DNA of 49,893 nt from Desulfovibrionaceae bacterium (GCA_015709315.1 JACCQI010000024.1:1-49893), one strand, 5' to 3'. Positions 30,212-39,073 are shown, counted from the stretch's first letter. Made by a program: numbers and translations. Notes: a model not told the origin generated them from the sequence alone.

Positions 30212-31219
30212 ATGACCAGCACCCCCGGCAAGCCCCCCACCGTCGTCTTCCGTCTCGGCCACATGGGCGACGTGGCGCTGACCACCGGCGTCCTCGCCCG
30301 CAGGCATGAGGCCGAGGCCGACTCCTTTATCTTCGTCACCCGCGAGGCCAACGGGCCGCTGCTCGAAAACCACCCGGCCGTGGCCGAAGTCGTGGCCCTC
30401 TCCTCGCAACAGGTAAAGGAGTGGTCCCGCACGGCCGCCGCCCTGGCGGACGAATACCGGGGCCGGGACCTCGTCGACCTGCACGGCACCCTGCGTTCCC
30501 GCCTCCTGTCCCTGCGCTGGAAGGGCGCGGTCAAACGCTATCCCAAATTCGGCCTGGCCCGGCGACTCTACGACCGCACCCGGCTCGACCTGTTCCGCAA
30601 GAGGCTGGAGGCCACCACCGTGCCCCAGCGCTATGCCCTGGCCTTCGAGGACGCGCCGCCGCCCGCGCGGGACGTGCTGCCGCGCATTTTTCTCACCGAC
30701 GCGGAACGGAAGGCGGCCGCCGAACGGCTCGCCCGGTTTTCGGCCGACGCCCCGCTGGTGGCGCTGCACCCCTACGCCACCCACCCGGCCAAGGAATGGC
30801 CCCGCGACCATTGGAAGGCATTGGCCGGACTGCTGGACGCGGCGGGCATCGGCTGGTTCGTGGTGGGCCGGAGCAACGCCCCCCTCATGCCCGGCGACCC
30901 CCGCGACCAGACCAACGCCACCGACCTGCGCGAGACCTGCGGGCTGCTGGACCGGGCCGACCGGCTCGTGACCGGCGACTCCGGCCCCATGCACCTGGCC
31001 TGCGGCGTGTCCACGCCCGTGACCGCCCTGTTCGGGCCGACCGCCAGGGCCTGGGGCTTCTACCCCGCCGGTCCCCGCGACGAGGTGCTGGAAATGGATC
31101 TCGACTGCCGCCCCTGCTCCCTGCACGGCAAAAAGCCCTGCCGCAAGGGGTTCGAGTGTATGGCGTCGCTCACGCCCGAGAATGTGATGCAGGCCGTGGC
31201 CGACCGGCTCAACGTCTAG
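30212..31219 (+). CDS. Heptosyltransferase-like glycosyltransferase (family 9)
   Basis: A 335-residue GT-B enzyme of family 9. The N-terminal half has VVFRLGHMGDVALTTGVL (usual FRxGxxGDxxLxTP region) and RGRDLVDLHGTLRSRLLSL; the C-terminal half has VALHPYATHPAKEWPRDHW, the donor site VTGDSGPMHLACGVSTPVTALFGPT and a Cys-rich end (CRPCSLHGKKPCRKGFECM). Such enzymes add ADP-heptose to lipopolysaccharide core at the inner membrane. It is monocistronic and converges on nadD: both stop codons share the sequence CTAG. Confidence 0.9.
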   Translation: MTSTPGKPPTVVFRLGHMGDVALTTGVLARRHEAEADSFIFVTREANGPLLENHPAVAEVVALSSQQVKEWSRTAAALADEYRGRDLVDLHGTLRSRLLSLRWKGAVKRYPKFGLARRLYDRTRLDLFRKRLEATTVPQRYALAFEDAPPPARDVLPRIFLTDAERKAAAERLARFSADAPLVALHPYATHPAKEWPRDHWKALAGLLDAAGIGWFVVGRSNAPLMPGDPRDQTNATDLRETCGLLDRADRLVTGDSGPMHLACGVSTPVTALFGPTARAWGFYPAGPRDEVLEMDLDCRPCSLHGKKPCRKGFECMASLTPENVMQAVADRLNV

Positions 31220-31899
31220 ACGCCTGAAGCCCCGGACGCATTCGGCACCCTCTTTCCCCAATACCGCCCGATCTCGTCGGCGCGTTCCTCGAGCAACACC
31301 CGCACGCCCTCGGGCACGAGCAGGCTCAGGTCGCGGCGCTCCCGCCAGCGGCGGCGAATCTGCGCGCCTTTGATGTCCAGCCTGGGGATGTCGATGAGCC
31401 GGACGGTCGTTCCGTCCGGGAACCGCCACAGGCCGGTCTCTTTGCGCTCGGCCTCGGGCCAGTTGTCCTCGAGGAAACCGGCCACGTCCCCGGCGGCCTC
31501 CCATCGGTTGACCACAATGAAGGAGGCCAGCCCCGGCAGCTCCGGGCCGCGCTTCCACTTGGGCAGTTCCAGAAAGGTGGACGCGCCGAGGATGAAGTGG
31601 AACTCGTCCCTGGGACGCTCGGTGCGGAAACAGGTCAGGGTGTCGCAGGTGAAGGAGGGGCCGGGCCGGGTGCCCTCGATGGGTTCGGCGTCCAGGCCGC
31701 CCACGCCCGCCACGGCCAGCCGGACCATGTCCAGGCGCAGGCCGAACGGCAGCATGTCCTCGCTCCGCTTGTGGGGCGGATTCTTGGCGGGCATCAGGCC
31801 CACGCGGTCCAGCCCCACCTGTTCCAGGGCCTCCACGGCCATGCGGACGTGGCCGGTATGCACCGGGTTGAAACTGCCGCCGAGAATGCCGATCTTCAC
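31216..31899 (-). CDS. nadD: Nicotinate-nucleotide adenylyltransferase
   Basis: A 227-residue enzyme that adenylates nicotinate mononucleotide in NAD synthesis. It opens with KIGILGGSFNPVHTGH, containing the intact HxGH motif, followed by MPAKNPPHKR and LRLDMVRLA, both diagnostic of NadD, and FILGASTFLELPKWKR. The C-terminal ISxTxxR motif is degenerate (DIKGAQIRRR). GTG at 31899 is taken as the start, with AAGGAG 7 bases upstream; a longer frame to 31953 is rejected. The final four bases overlap the convergent glycosyltransferase gene. It lies downstream of proA on the same strand, beyond that gene's terminator. Confidence 0.92.
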   Translation of the reverse strand: MKIGILGGSFNPVHTGHVRMAVEALEQVGLDRVGLMPAKNPPHKRSEDMLPFGLRLDMVRLAVAGVGGLDAEPIEGTRPGPSFTCDTLTCFRTERPRDEFHFILGASTFLELPKWKRGPELPGLASFIVVNRWEAAGDVAGFLEDNWPEAERKETGLWRFPDGTTVRLIDIPRLDIKGAQIRRRWRERRDLSLLVPEGVRVLLEERADEIGRYWGKRVPNASGASGV

Positions 31900-31959
31900 G
31901 CTGACGCTCCTTGGATATGCCCGAATATAAACAAGTTGCACGGCCGCACGCAAGCAAAA

Positions 31960-31979
31960 GGCCGCCCCGGAGGGCGGCC
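31960..31979 (-). terminator. Intrinsic terminator after proA
   Basis: An 8-bp stem (GGCCGCCC/GGGCGGCC) with a CGGA loop, followed on the minus strand by TTTTGCTTG, lies 24 bases after the proA stop. It separates proA from nadD. Confidence 0.75.
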
Positions 31980-32002
31980 CCTTGAAAACGTATGGCGGTC
32001 GG

Positions 32003-33262
32003 CTATTCCCGGATCTGCCCGTCGCCGAGCAACACGAACTTGGCGCTGGTCAGTTCCTTGATGCCCATGGGGCCGTAGGCGTGCAGCTTGGAGGTGGAGA
32101 TGCCGATCTCCGCGCCCAGGCCGAGTTGGCCGCCGTCGTTGAACCGCGTGGTGGCGTTGGCCACCACCAGGGAGGCGTCCACCTCGCGGATGAAGCGCAT
32201 GCAGTTTTGATAATCCTCGCTCAGGATGGATTCGGTGTGGTTGGACCCGTACTCGGCGATGTAATCCATGGCCTCGTCGATGCCGTCCACCACCCGGACC
32301 GCCATGACCAGGTCCAGGAACTCGTAGCCCCAATCCCGGTCCTGTGCCGGTTCGGCGTACCGGCCGAGCAGGGGCAGGGATTTTTCGCACGCCTTGAACT
32401 TCACGCCCTTGGGACCGATGGCCTCGGCCACCCTGGGCAGCAGGGCCTCGGCCGCGTCCTTGTGGACAAGCAGGCATTCCAGGGCGTTGCAGCCGCTGGG
32501 GTATTGCATCTTGGCGTTCTCGATGATGGGCACGCCCTTTTCGACGTCGCAGGAGGCATCGGCAAAAATGTGGCACACGCCCTTGTAGTGCTTGAGCACG
32601 GGCATGGTGGCCTGGCTGGTCACGGCCCGGATCAGCCCCTCGCCGCCGCGCGGGATGACCACGTCGATGTACTCCTCCAGCTTGAGCATCTCGGCCACGG
32701 CCTCGCGGTCCGTGGTGGGCGGCACCTGGACCGCGTCCTCGGGCAGCCCGGCCCGCTTGAGCGCCCGGTGCATGAGTTCGGCCAGGAACCTGTTGGAATG
32801 AAACGCCTCGCTCCCGCCGCGCAGGATGACCGCGTTGCCCGCCTTGAGGCAGAGGATGCCCGCGTCCACCGTGGCGTTGGGCCGCGACTCGTAGATCATG
32901 GCCACCACGCCGAGCGGCACCCGCATGCGGCCGACCAACATGCCGTTGGGCCGCTTGGTCATGGACTCGATCTCGCCCACGGGGTCGGCCATGGCCGCCA
33001 CCTCGCGGCAGCCCTGGATCATGGCCTTCAGCACCTTGTCGCTAATGGTCAGCCGCTGCACGCGCGCCTTGTCCAGGCCGCGCTCGGCCGCCGCGTCCAG
33101 ATCCTGGCGGTTGGCCTCGGCGATGGCCCCGGCCTCGGACTCCAGCAAATCCGCCAGGATGAGCAGGGCGTCCTGCTTGGCCTTGCCCGAAGCGCTCGAC
33201 AGCCCGCGGGCCGCGTTCCTGGCCCGCTTGCCCATCTCCACCATTTGCTCGCGAATATCCAT
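32003..33262 (-). CDS. proA: Gamma-glutamyl phosphate reductase
   Basis: The 419-residue enzyme reduces gamma-glutamyl phosphate to glutamate semialdehyde in proline synthesis. Family landmarks are PLGVVAMIYESRPNATVDA, GNAVILRGGSEAFHSN, VIPRGGEGLIRAV, GVCHIFADASCDVEKG with PSGCNALECLLVH (catalytic Cys in the CNALE segment) and GLGAEIGISTSKLHAYGPMG near the end. Length is normal. No proB is adjacent. No clear Shine-Dalgarno in good position was seen before the ATG at 33262, though GAGGAC lies close. Confidence 0.97.
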   Translation of the reverse strand: MDIREQMVEMGKRARNAARGLSSASGKAKQDALLILADLLESEAGAIAEANRQDLDAAAERGLDKARVQRLTISDKVLKAMIQGCREVAAMADPVGEIESMTKRPNGMLVGRMRVPLGVVAMIYESRPNATVDAGILCLKAGNAVILRGGSEAFHSNRFLAELMHRALKRAGLPEDAVQVPPTTDREAVAEMLKLEEYIDVVIPRGGEGLIRAVTSQATMPVLKHYKGVCHIFADASCDVEKGVPIIENAKMQYPSGCNALECLLVHKDAAEALLPRVAEAIGPKGVKFKACEKSLPLLGRYAEPAQDRDWGYEFLDLVMAVRVVDGIDEAMDYIAEYGSNHTESILSEDYQNCMRFIREVDASLVVANATTRFNDGGQLGLGAEIGISTSKLHAYGPMGIKELTSAKFVLLGDGQIRE

Positions 33263-33591
33263 GTCCTCTCCTCGACCGCGGCGTCGACCGCCGCTTGGTG
33301 TATGCGTGTTACCGGGAACATTCTGCTAACCTCCACCGGGCAGGAAAGTCAAACACAGGCCGCGCCGCGCCGACACTTTGGACGGCGAAAGCATATTCAT
33401 TTTACACTTTTTGTAATTTGCCGATGGGAATCACCGCCTCAGCCAGAGGATTTCATCCCATTTCCGCACTTTTTGACAAAATAGGCTTTGACCTTTTTTA
33501 CAATTTTGCTTATCAAGCCCACTGCGTTGCCGGGCCTAGCTTCCCGGCCCTTCACATACGAAATTCACGTTCATGGAGGCATGAAAAACCG
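33263..33591. other. Intergenic region between proA and the YfgM-like gene
   Basis: About 330 bases, clearly more AT-rich than the flanks, separate the divergent proA and YfgM-like genes. The plus-strand frame is open through most of it but lacks a coding look and is not called. It holds the candidate promoter at 33488-33516 and GGAGG at 33575-33579; no RNA gene or repeat was recognised. Confidence 0.7.
33488..33516 (+). promoter_or_regulatory. Candidate promoter of the YfgM-like/iorAB operon
   Basis: TTGACC (33488-33493), a 17-base T-rich spacer and TATCAA (33511-33516) form a plausible sigma-70 promoter about 70 bases before the first start codon. It is the only good candidate before iorA. 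Confidence 0.5.
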
Positions 33592-34245
33592 ATGGCTGAA
33601 ACCAATCCCTCGCAGCGGGACGTGCTGAACCAGATGGAGTCCCACACGCCCGAGTCCCTGCATCCCGTCCTCGAAGCCGCTTTCAAATACCGCAAGCAGC
33701 TTATCGCCGTGGTCGGCGTCATAGTGGCCGCCGCCGCCATCTACGCCGGCGTGACCATGTACACGTCCAAGGCCGTGACCAGCGCCCAGGCCGAACTCGG
33801 CGCCATCCTGGTGGAGGCCCGGGGCGCCGACAGGCTCGCCCGGCTCGAAGCCCTGGCCGGCAACGTACCCGGCTCGGTCGAACCCGCCGTGAACCTAGCC
33901 ATCGCCGAGACCGCCATGACCACCGGCGACTACGCAAAGTCGGTCGAGTACTGGAGCAAGGTCGCGGACGAGGCGTCCGGCGACACCCGCTTGGTCGCCG
34001 AGATGGGCAAGGCCAAGGCCCTGCTGCTCTCCGGCAAGGCCGCCGAAGCCCTGTCCGCCCTGAAGACGCTGGCCGACGGCGCGGCCGAAGCCTATGAAGT
34101 GCCGCTCAACCGGCAGATCGCGGTGGCCGCCGAGGCCGCCGGAGACAAGGCCGCCGCCCTGGCCGCCTACAAGAAGCTGTCCGAAAAGAACGTCAACGAC
34201 AAGCCGTTCGTTGACCACAAGATCGCCCAACTGGAAGCCGAGTAA
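33592..34245 (+). CDS. Membrane-anchored TPR protein (YfgM-like)
   Basis: A 217-residue protein with a cytoplasmic N-terminal segment, one transmembrane helix (about 38-58, LIAVVGVIVAAAAIYAGV) and a periplasmic Ala-rich helical region with TPR-like repeats. This is the topology of YfgM, an ancillary subunit of the SecYEG/BamB-associated chaperone network. The start at 33592 leaves GGAGG 12 bases upstream, rather far; another ATG at 33581 in a different frame would encode only 15 codons. The gene is 24 bases before iorA and may share its transcript, but a functional link is not obvious. Confidence 0.8.
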   Translation: MAETNPSQRDVLNQMESHTPESLHPVLEAAFKYRKQLIAVVGVIVAAAAIYAGVTMYTSKAVTSAQAELGAILVEARGADRLARLEALAGNVPGSVEPAVNLAIAETAMTTGDYAKSVEYWSKVADEASGDTRLVAEMGKAKALLLSGKAAEALSALKTLADGAAEAYEVPLNRQIAVAAEAAGDKAAALAAYKKLSEKNVNDKPFVDHKIAQLEAE

Positions 34246-34269
34246 CCAGCCACCTCATGGAGATGTAAT

Positions 34270-36105
34270 ATGGCGAACCCGTTATTGAATGAAAAGGGTG
34301 GCGAGACCCACCTGCTGCTGGGCAACGAGGCCATCGTGCGCGGCGTCCTCGAAGGCGGCCTGCAGGTGGCCACCTGCTATCCGGGCACCCCGTCCTCGGA
34401 GGTGCCGGACACCCTGTACCGCCTTTCCCCCGGCGGCAACTATTATTTTGAATACTCGGTCAACGAGAAGGTGGCCCTGGAAGTGGCCTCCGGCGCAACC
34501 CTGGCCGGAGCCGCGTCCCTGTGTACCATGAAGCACGTGGGCGTAAACGTGGCCGCCGACCCGCTGTTCACCCTGTGCTACGTGGGCGCGCCCGGCGGGC
34601 TGATCCTGCTTTCCGCCGACGATCCCGGCTGCCATTCCAGCCAGAACGAGCAGGACAACCGGCTCTACGCCCGCGCGGCGGGTATGCCGGTGTTCGAGCC
34701 GTCCACGGCCCAGGAGGCCAAGGACATGGCCCGCGACGGCCTGAAGCTTTCCAGAAAGCTCGGCCAGCCCCTGCTTCTGCGGACCACCACCCGCGTCAAC
34801 CACCTGCGCGGCCCGGTGGAGTTCGGCCCGGCCCCGAATCCGGGCAAGGCCGAGGGCTTTGTGCGCAACCCGCCCAAATACGTTCCCATCCCGGCATTCG
34901 CCCGGCCCATGCACCTCGCTCTCATGGAGCGCATGGCCGCCCTGCGCGAAGAGGCCGAGAAGTCCGAATACAACACGGTCACCGGCTCCGGCAGCCTGGG
35001 CATCGCCTGCTCCGGCATCTCCCGCGCCTACGTGGCCGATGCCCTGGAAAACGCCGGGCTGGCCGACAAGGTGACGCTGCTCGAACTCGGCTTCTCCTAC
35101 CCCCTGCCCGAAACCAGGTGTCTCGACTTCCTCAAGTCCGTGGACAAGGTCCTGGTGGTCGAGGAACTGGAGCCGGTGCTGGAAAACGATCTCCGCGTGC
35201 TGGCCCAGAAGAACAAGATCGACGTCGAGATTTTCGGCAAGGACGCGCTCCCGCGCCACGGCGAGTTCACGGTCACCATGGTCGAGAACGCCATCCGCGA
35301 GCAGCTCGGCGAGTCCCCGGTTCCGGCCTGCGACTGTCCGCTGCCCGAACTGCCCGGCCGTCCGCCGAACCTGTGCGCGGGCTGCCCGCACCGGGGCACC
35401 TACTTCGCGGCCCGGAAGGTCTTCGGCGACGACGCCGTCTACTCCTCCGACATCGGCTGCTACACCCTCGGCATCCTGCCCCCGCTCCAGACCGCCGACT
35501 TCCTCATCTGCATGGGGTCGTCCATCTCGGCGGGCGGCGGCGTGGCCAAGGCGTCCGGCCAGACCGTGGTCGCCTTCATCGGCGATTCCACCTTCTTCCA
35601 CTCCGGCCTGACCGGCGTGGCCAACGCGGTCTTCAACTCCCACGACGTGCTCCTGGTCATCCTGGACAACCGGACCACGGCCATGACCGGCCACCAGCCC
35701 AATCCGGGCGTGGAAAAAACGGTCATCGGCGAGAACGACCACCCGCTGGACATCGAGACCGCCGTGCGCGGCCTGGGCGTCACCGAGGTGCGCACGGTCA
35801 ATCCGTTCAACCAGAAAAAGACCGTGGCCGCCTTCGAGGAGCTCAAGGAGCTTTCGGGCGTGCGCGTGCTCATCGCCAAGGAACCCTGCCCGCTTTATAC
35901 CCGCCGGGTCTACAAGAAGGTCGCCCCGCAGGTGGCCTATGTCGCCGACTCCTGCGCGGGCCGGTTCGACTGCCTGGACAAGCTGGCCTGCCCGGCCATG
36001 TACAAGGAAGGCGGCAAGGCGGCCGTCAACCCGATCCTGTGCAACGGCTGCATGCTCTGCCTACAGATCTGCGGACACATCAAAGCCAAGAAGAGGGGGA
36101 GCTAA
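34270..36105 (+). CDS. iorA: Indolepyruvate:ferredoxin oxidoreductase alpha subunit
   Basis: The 611-residue subunit has the pyruvate:ferredoxin-type domain I (ATCYPGTPSSEVPDTL, EVASGATLAGAASLCTMKHVG), a thiamine pyrophosphate domain (GDSTFFHSGLTGVANAVF, LDNRTTAMTGHQPNPG), and a C-terminal ferredoxin domain. IorAB oxidises aryl pyruvates from aromatic amino acids to acyl-CoA and reduces ferredoxin, in strict anaerobes. In the ferredoxin part one cluster motif is standard (Cys591, 594, 597, 601), whereas the other has only three cysteines with wide spacing (Cys562, 568, 574), so seven rather than eight. The iorB gene follows after 3 bases. Confidence 0.95.
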   Translation: MANPLLNEKGGETHLLLGNEAIVRGVLEGGLQVATCYPGTPSSEVPDTLYRLSPGGNYYFEYSVNEKVALEVASGATLAGAASLCTMKHVGVNVAADPLFTLCYVGAPGGLILLSADDPGCHSSQNEQDNRLYARAAGMPVFEPSTAQEAKDMARDGLKLSRKLGQPLLLRTTTRVNHLRGPVEFGPAPNPGKAEGFVRNPPKYVPIPAFARPMHLALMERMAALREEAEKSEYNTVTGSGSLGIACSGISRAYVADALENAGLADKVTLLELGFSYPLPETRCLDFLKSVDKVLVVEELEPVLENDLRVLAQKNKIDVEIFGKDALPRHGEFTVTMVENAIREQLGESPVPACDCPLPELPGRPPNLCAGCPHRGTYFAARKVFGDDAVYSSDIGCYTLGILPPLQTADFLICMGSSISAGGGVAKASGQTVVAFIGDSTFFHSGLTGVANAVFNSHDVLLVILDNRTTAMTGHQPNPGVEKTVIGENDHPLDIETAVRGLGVTEVRTVNPFNQKKTVAAFEELKELSGVRVLIAKEPCPLYTRRVYKKVAPQVAYVADSCAGRFDCLDKLACPAMYKEGGKAAVNPILCNGCMLCLQICGHIKAKKRGS

Positions 36106-36108
36106 CCC

Positions 36109-36705
36109 ATGAGCAACGACAAGAAAGTCCGCATATTCATGACCGGCGTGGGCGGCCAGGGCACCCTGACCGCCACCACCCTGCTCGCCAAGACCGTGCT
36201 CTCCCAGGGACTGCCCGTGACCTCCGGCGAGATTCACGGCATGGCCCAGCGCGGCGGCGTGGTCGAATCCACGGTGCTCATCGGCTGCAAGTCCCCCAAG
36301 ATCGGGCTGGGCGAGGCCGACATCCTGATCGGGTTCGAGCCCATGGAGACCATGCGCGCCCTGCCCTACCTGAGGCAGGGCGGCCTGGTGGTCTCGTCCA
36401 CCGAATTCATGCCGCCCTTGTCCGTGGCCATGGGCAAACAGGACTGCCCGACCATCGACGACATCAAGAAAGCGGTCTCGGCCTGCACGGACAAGGCCTA
36501 CTACATGGCCAACCAGACCCTCGGGCTTGAGGCCGGGGCCGTCCAGGCGGGCAACGTGGCCATGCTCGGCGCGGTCTGCGCCGCGGGCGACCTGCCGTTC
36601 GGCCCCGAGGCCCTGGAGGCCGCCATCCGCGCCAACCTGCCCGAGAAAATCCAGGCCGTGAACCTCAAGGCCCTGGAACTGGGCGTGGCCGCCTTGAACA
36701 ATTAA
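36109..36705 (+). CDS. iorB: Indolepyruvate:ferredoxin oxidoreductase beta subunit
   Basis: A 198-residue gamma-type 2-oxoacid:acceptor oxidoreductase domain: IFMTGVGGQGTLTATTLLAK (GxGGQG motif), SGEIHGMAQRGGVVESTVLIG and EADILIGFEPMETMRALPYL are all diagnostic of IorB. It completes the heterodimeric enzyme with IorA. AGGGGGAG before the ATG is a strong ribosome site. The sigma-54 activator gene follows after 11 bases. Confidence 0.95.
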   Translation: MSNDKKVRIFMTGVGGQGTLTATTLLAKTVLSQGLPVTSGEIHGMAQRGGVVESTVLIGCKSPKIGLGEADILIGFEPMETMRALPYLRQGGLVVSSTEFMPPLSVAMGKQDCPTIDDIKKAVSACTDKAYYMANQTLGLEAGAVQAGNVAMLGAVCAAGDLPFGPEALEAAIRANLPEKIQAVNLKALELGVAALNN

Positions 36706-36716
36706 GAGAAAGATAC

Positions 36717-38294
36717 ATGGCACCAACCACCCGGGACACCTCGGATCTCAGCTATCTGACCACGCTGAAGACCATCCAGAAGACGCTGAAAAGGGACATT
36801 CCCCTGGAGGAATCCCTGAACCGTCTCCTGAAGACCCTGGCCCGCGACATGGAATACGTCCGGGCGTTCATGGTCATCATGGACCCCAAGACCGAGAACC
36901 TGAAACTGTCCCTGACCTATTCCCCGGCCCAGGCCGAGGACGTGACCTACTCCCCCGGCCGGGGCATCATCGGCCGGGTGTTCGACTCCGGCGAGTCCAT
37001 CACCATTCCCCGGCTGTCCGACGACCCCGAATTCCTGAACAAGGCGTTCGGCCGCAGCCCGGAGGAGCTCAAGAAGCTCGGCTTCATCTGCGTGCCGGTC
37101 AAGAACCTGCGCTCGGACCACACCGAGGTCATCGGCGCGCTGTCCGTGGACGTGCCGCTCATCCCGGCGGACGACATGGACGCCCACCGAAAGTTCCTTG
37201 AGGTGGTCGCGGGCATCATCGCCGGGCATGTGGCCCAGCTCCAGGAGGAGATGGCCACCCAGAACCACCTGCTCACCCAGGGGCTCATGGCGAGCGGTTC
37301 GGACGCCCCCGCGCCCAAGGACTTCGTGGCCGCGAGCAAGGCCATGCGCCTGGTTCTCCGCCAGGCCAACCAGGTCGCCCCCAGCCGGGCCACGGCGCTG
37401 CTGCGCGGCGAGTCCGGCACCGGCAAGGAGTTGCTGGCCGAGGCCATCCACTCCGCCAGCCCGCGCGCGGACAAGCCGCTGATCAAGCTCAACTGCGCGG
37501 CCCTGCCCTCGGAACTCATCGAGTCCGAGCTGTTCGGGCACCAGAAGGGCGCGTTCACCGGCGCGTTCCAGACCAAGCGCGGCCTGTTCGAGGTGGCGGA
37601 CCAGGGCACCCTGTTCCTGGACGAGATCGGCGAGCTTTCCATGGACGCCCAGGCCAAGGTGCTGCGGGCCATCCAGGAAAAGGAAATCCAGCGCGTGGGC
37701 AGCGAGCAGACCATCACCGTGGACGTGCGCCTCATCTGCGCCACGCACCAGCCCCTGGAAGAGCTGCTGGAAAAGGGCCGCTTCCGCGAGGACCTGTACT
37801 ACCGCATCAACGTCTTCCCGGTGTTCATCCCGCCGCTCAAGGAACGGCGCGAGGACATCCTGCCCCTGGCCGAGCATTTCCTGGCCGACTTCACCGACGA
37901 ATACGGCAAGGAGGTCAAACGCATCTCCACGCCCGCCATCGAGCTGTTGACCATGTACCATTGGCCCGGCAACGTGCGCGAGTTGAAGAACTGCATGGAG
38001 CGCGCGGTCCTGCTCTGCGAGGAGCAGGTCATCCGCACCTACCATCTGCCGCCCACCCTGCAGTCCGCCGAAAGCTCGGCCACGGGCACCAGCCTTTCCT
38101 TTGGCGAGGCCGTGGCCAAGTTCGAGCAGGAGCTGCTGGTCGACTCGCTCAAGAAGACCGGCGGCAACATGCTCCAGGCCGCGCGCGACCTCCGGGTTTC
38201 CTACCGGATCGTCAACTACAAGGTGAAGAAATACAACATCGACGTGAAGAAATACTCGCAATCCAAATCAAGAAAAAAGAAGCACGGCGAATAA
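36717..38294 (+). CDS. Sigma-54-dependent transcriptional activator (GAF-AAA-Fis)
   Basis: A 525-residue bacterial enhancer-binding protein. An N-terminal GAF-type sensor (about 25-180) is followed by the AAA+ domain with Walker A GESGTGKE (232-239), the sigma-54 contact loop GAFTGA (279-284), Walker B region LFLDEIGE (about 300-307) and the arginine-finger segment, and a C-terminal Fis-type helix-turn-helix (about 480-508). The organisation is NifA-like. There is no receiver domain, so the GAF domain probably binds a small ligand directly. Being co-oriented and close to iorAB, it may respond to an aromatic amino acid metabolite, but no -24/-12 promoter was found before the ior genes. Confidence 0.93.
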   Translation: MAPTTRDTSDLSYLTTLKTIQKTLKRDIPLEESLNRLLKTLARDMEYVRAFMVIMDPKTENLKLSLTYSPAQAEDVTYSPGRGIIGRVFDSGESITIPRLSDDPEFLNKAFGRSPEELKKLGFICVPVKNLRSDHTEVIGALSVDVPLIPADDMDAHRKFLEVVAGIIAGHVAQLQEEMATQNHLLTQGLMASGSDAPAPKDFVAASKAMRLVLRQANQVAPSRATALLRGESGTGKELLAEAIHSASPRADKPLIKLNCAALPSELIESELFGHQKGAFTGAFQTKRGLFEVADQGTLFLDEIGELSMDAQAKVLRAIQEKEIQRVGSEQTITVDVRLICATHQPLEELLEKGRFREDLYYRINVFPVFIPPLKERREDILPLAEHFLADFTDEYGKEVKRISTPAIELLTMYHWPGNVRELKNCMERAVLLCEEQVIRTYHLPPTLQSAESSATGTSLSFGEAVAKFEQELLVDSLKKTGGNMLQAARDLRVSYRIVNYKVKKYNIDVKKYSQSKSRKKKHGE

Positions 38295-38297
38295 AAC

Positions 38298-38330
38298 AAA
38301 AGGGCGGTTGGATGATCCAACCGCCCTTTT
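38298..38330. terminator. Bidirectional terminator after the sigma-54 activator gene
   Basis: A near-perfect palindrome (AAAAGGGCGGTTGGAT paired with its complement) with A-run and T-run ends lies between the convergent activator gene and SLOG-like gene and can serve both strands. Confidence 0.88.
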
Positions 38331-38351
38331 CATTTGTCTCGGAAATCCGCT

Positions 38352-38900
38352 CTACTTGAAGGACCGTGCGAACAGCTCCTCAAGCGCCTTCTTGCCGTTG
38401 TCCTCGAGGAAACGGGTGCCGGTGCCGGTGAAGTGGCTGTCGGTGACGACCGGGGCCTCTTCGGCAACCCATTCGCCCTTGGCCCAGGTGAACCAGCCGT
38501 CCTTGGACTGGTCGAAGACGTACAGATTCTTGTTGCAGATCTTGGCGAACTCGGCGCCCCAGCCGGTGCCGCCCTTGACCGTGCCGTCCTCAAGGATGGT
38601 GCCGACCACGAAGACCTGATGGCTGGACTCCACCTGCCACATGATGGTCTGCAGGACCTTGCGCATCTTTTCCGCGTTGGTGAACTTGCGGTTGAGCAGC
38701 TTGGACACGTAGGTCAGGCTGACGTCCTTCTGCTTCAACTCCTCGGTGGTCAGGACGCGCACGCCGCGCGTACGCTCGATCCTGTGCCCCTCGAAGGTAT
38801 AGTTCACCTCGGCCAAGCCATGATACTCGGCCAGCTTGCCGAACTGGTTTTCCGCGCCCTGGGCGCCGCCGCTGAACAGGGTGTAGCTTTCAGTCTGCAT
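38352..38900 (-). CDS. Predicted SLOG-superfamily (YpsA/LOG-like) protein
   Basis: The 182-residue product has no motif for a characterised enzyme, but two stretches suggest a SLOG Rossmann-like domain: an N-terminal strand-loop LFSGGAQGAEN (about 8-18), as in the (S/G)GGAxGAD loop of YpsA/YspA-like proteins, and a C-terminal GGTGWGAEFA followed by NKNLYVFDQ (about 110-131), as in the GGTG phosphate loop and final strand of that family. SLOG proteins bind nucleotides or related ligands, and some act in stress or conflict systems. The ATG at 38900 has AAGGAG just upstream; a frame to 38999 is rejected. It is monocistronic. Fold assignment is by eye. Confidence 0.65.
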   Translation of the reverse strand: MQTESYTLFSGGAQGAENQFGKLAEYHGLAEVNYTFEGHRIERTRGVRVLTTEELKQKDVSLTYVSKLLNRKFTNAEKMRKVLQTIMWQVESSHQVFVVGTILEDGTVKGGTGWGAEFAKICNKNLYVFDQSKDGWFTWAKGEWVAEEAPVVTDSHFTGTGTRFLEDNGKKALEELFARSFK

Positions 38901-39073
38901 ATGCTCTCCTTGTAGGGTGTATGATCGAAATTCGTCTCGGTCCGTGCAACGTAGCAGGTTTCCCTCCGGGCCGCACCGCCGGAATGGAGGCTCATGCATG
39001 ATTATTTATTAAAAATCTACCCTTTTTTTGCAAAATATGCCGTTCACGACCACTGGCCGCCCCTCCCGGCCCA

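Noticed and set aside
30116-31957. Long 613-codon frame on the minus strand opposite the glycosyltransferase gene
   Set aside because: Its sequence is Arg/Gly/Pro-rich and without domains; it is the mirror of two real genes (GT9 and nadD) in GC-rich DNA.
33295-33591. N-terminal extension of the YfgM-like protein
   Set aside because: The in-frame extension is AT-rich, has no coding character and contains the likely promoter; the start at 33592 fits the family.
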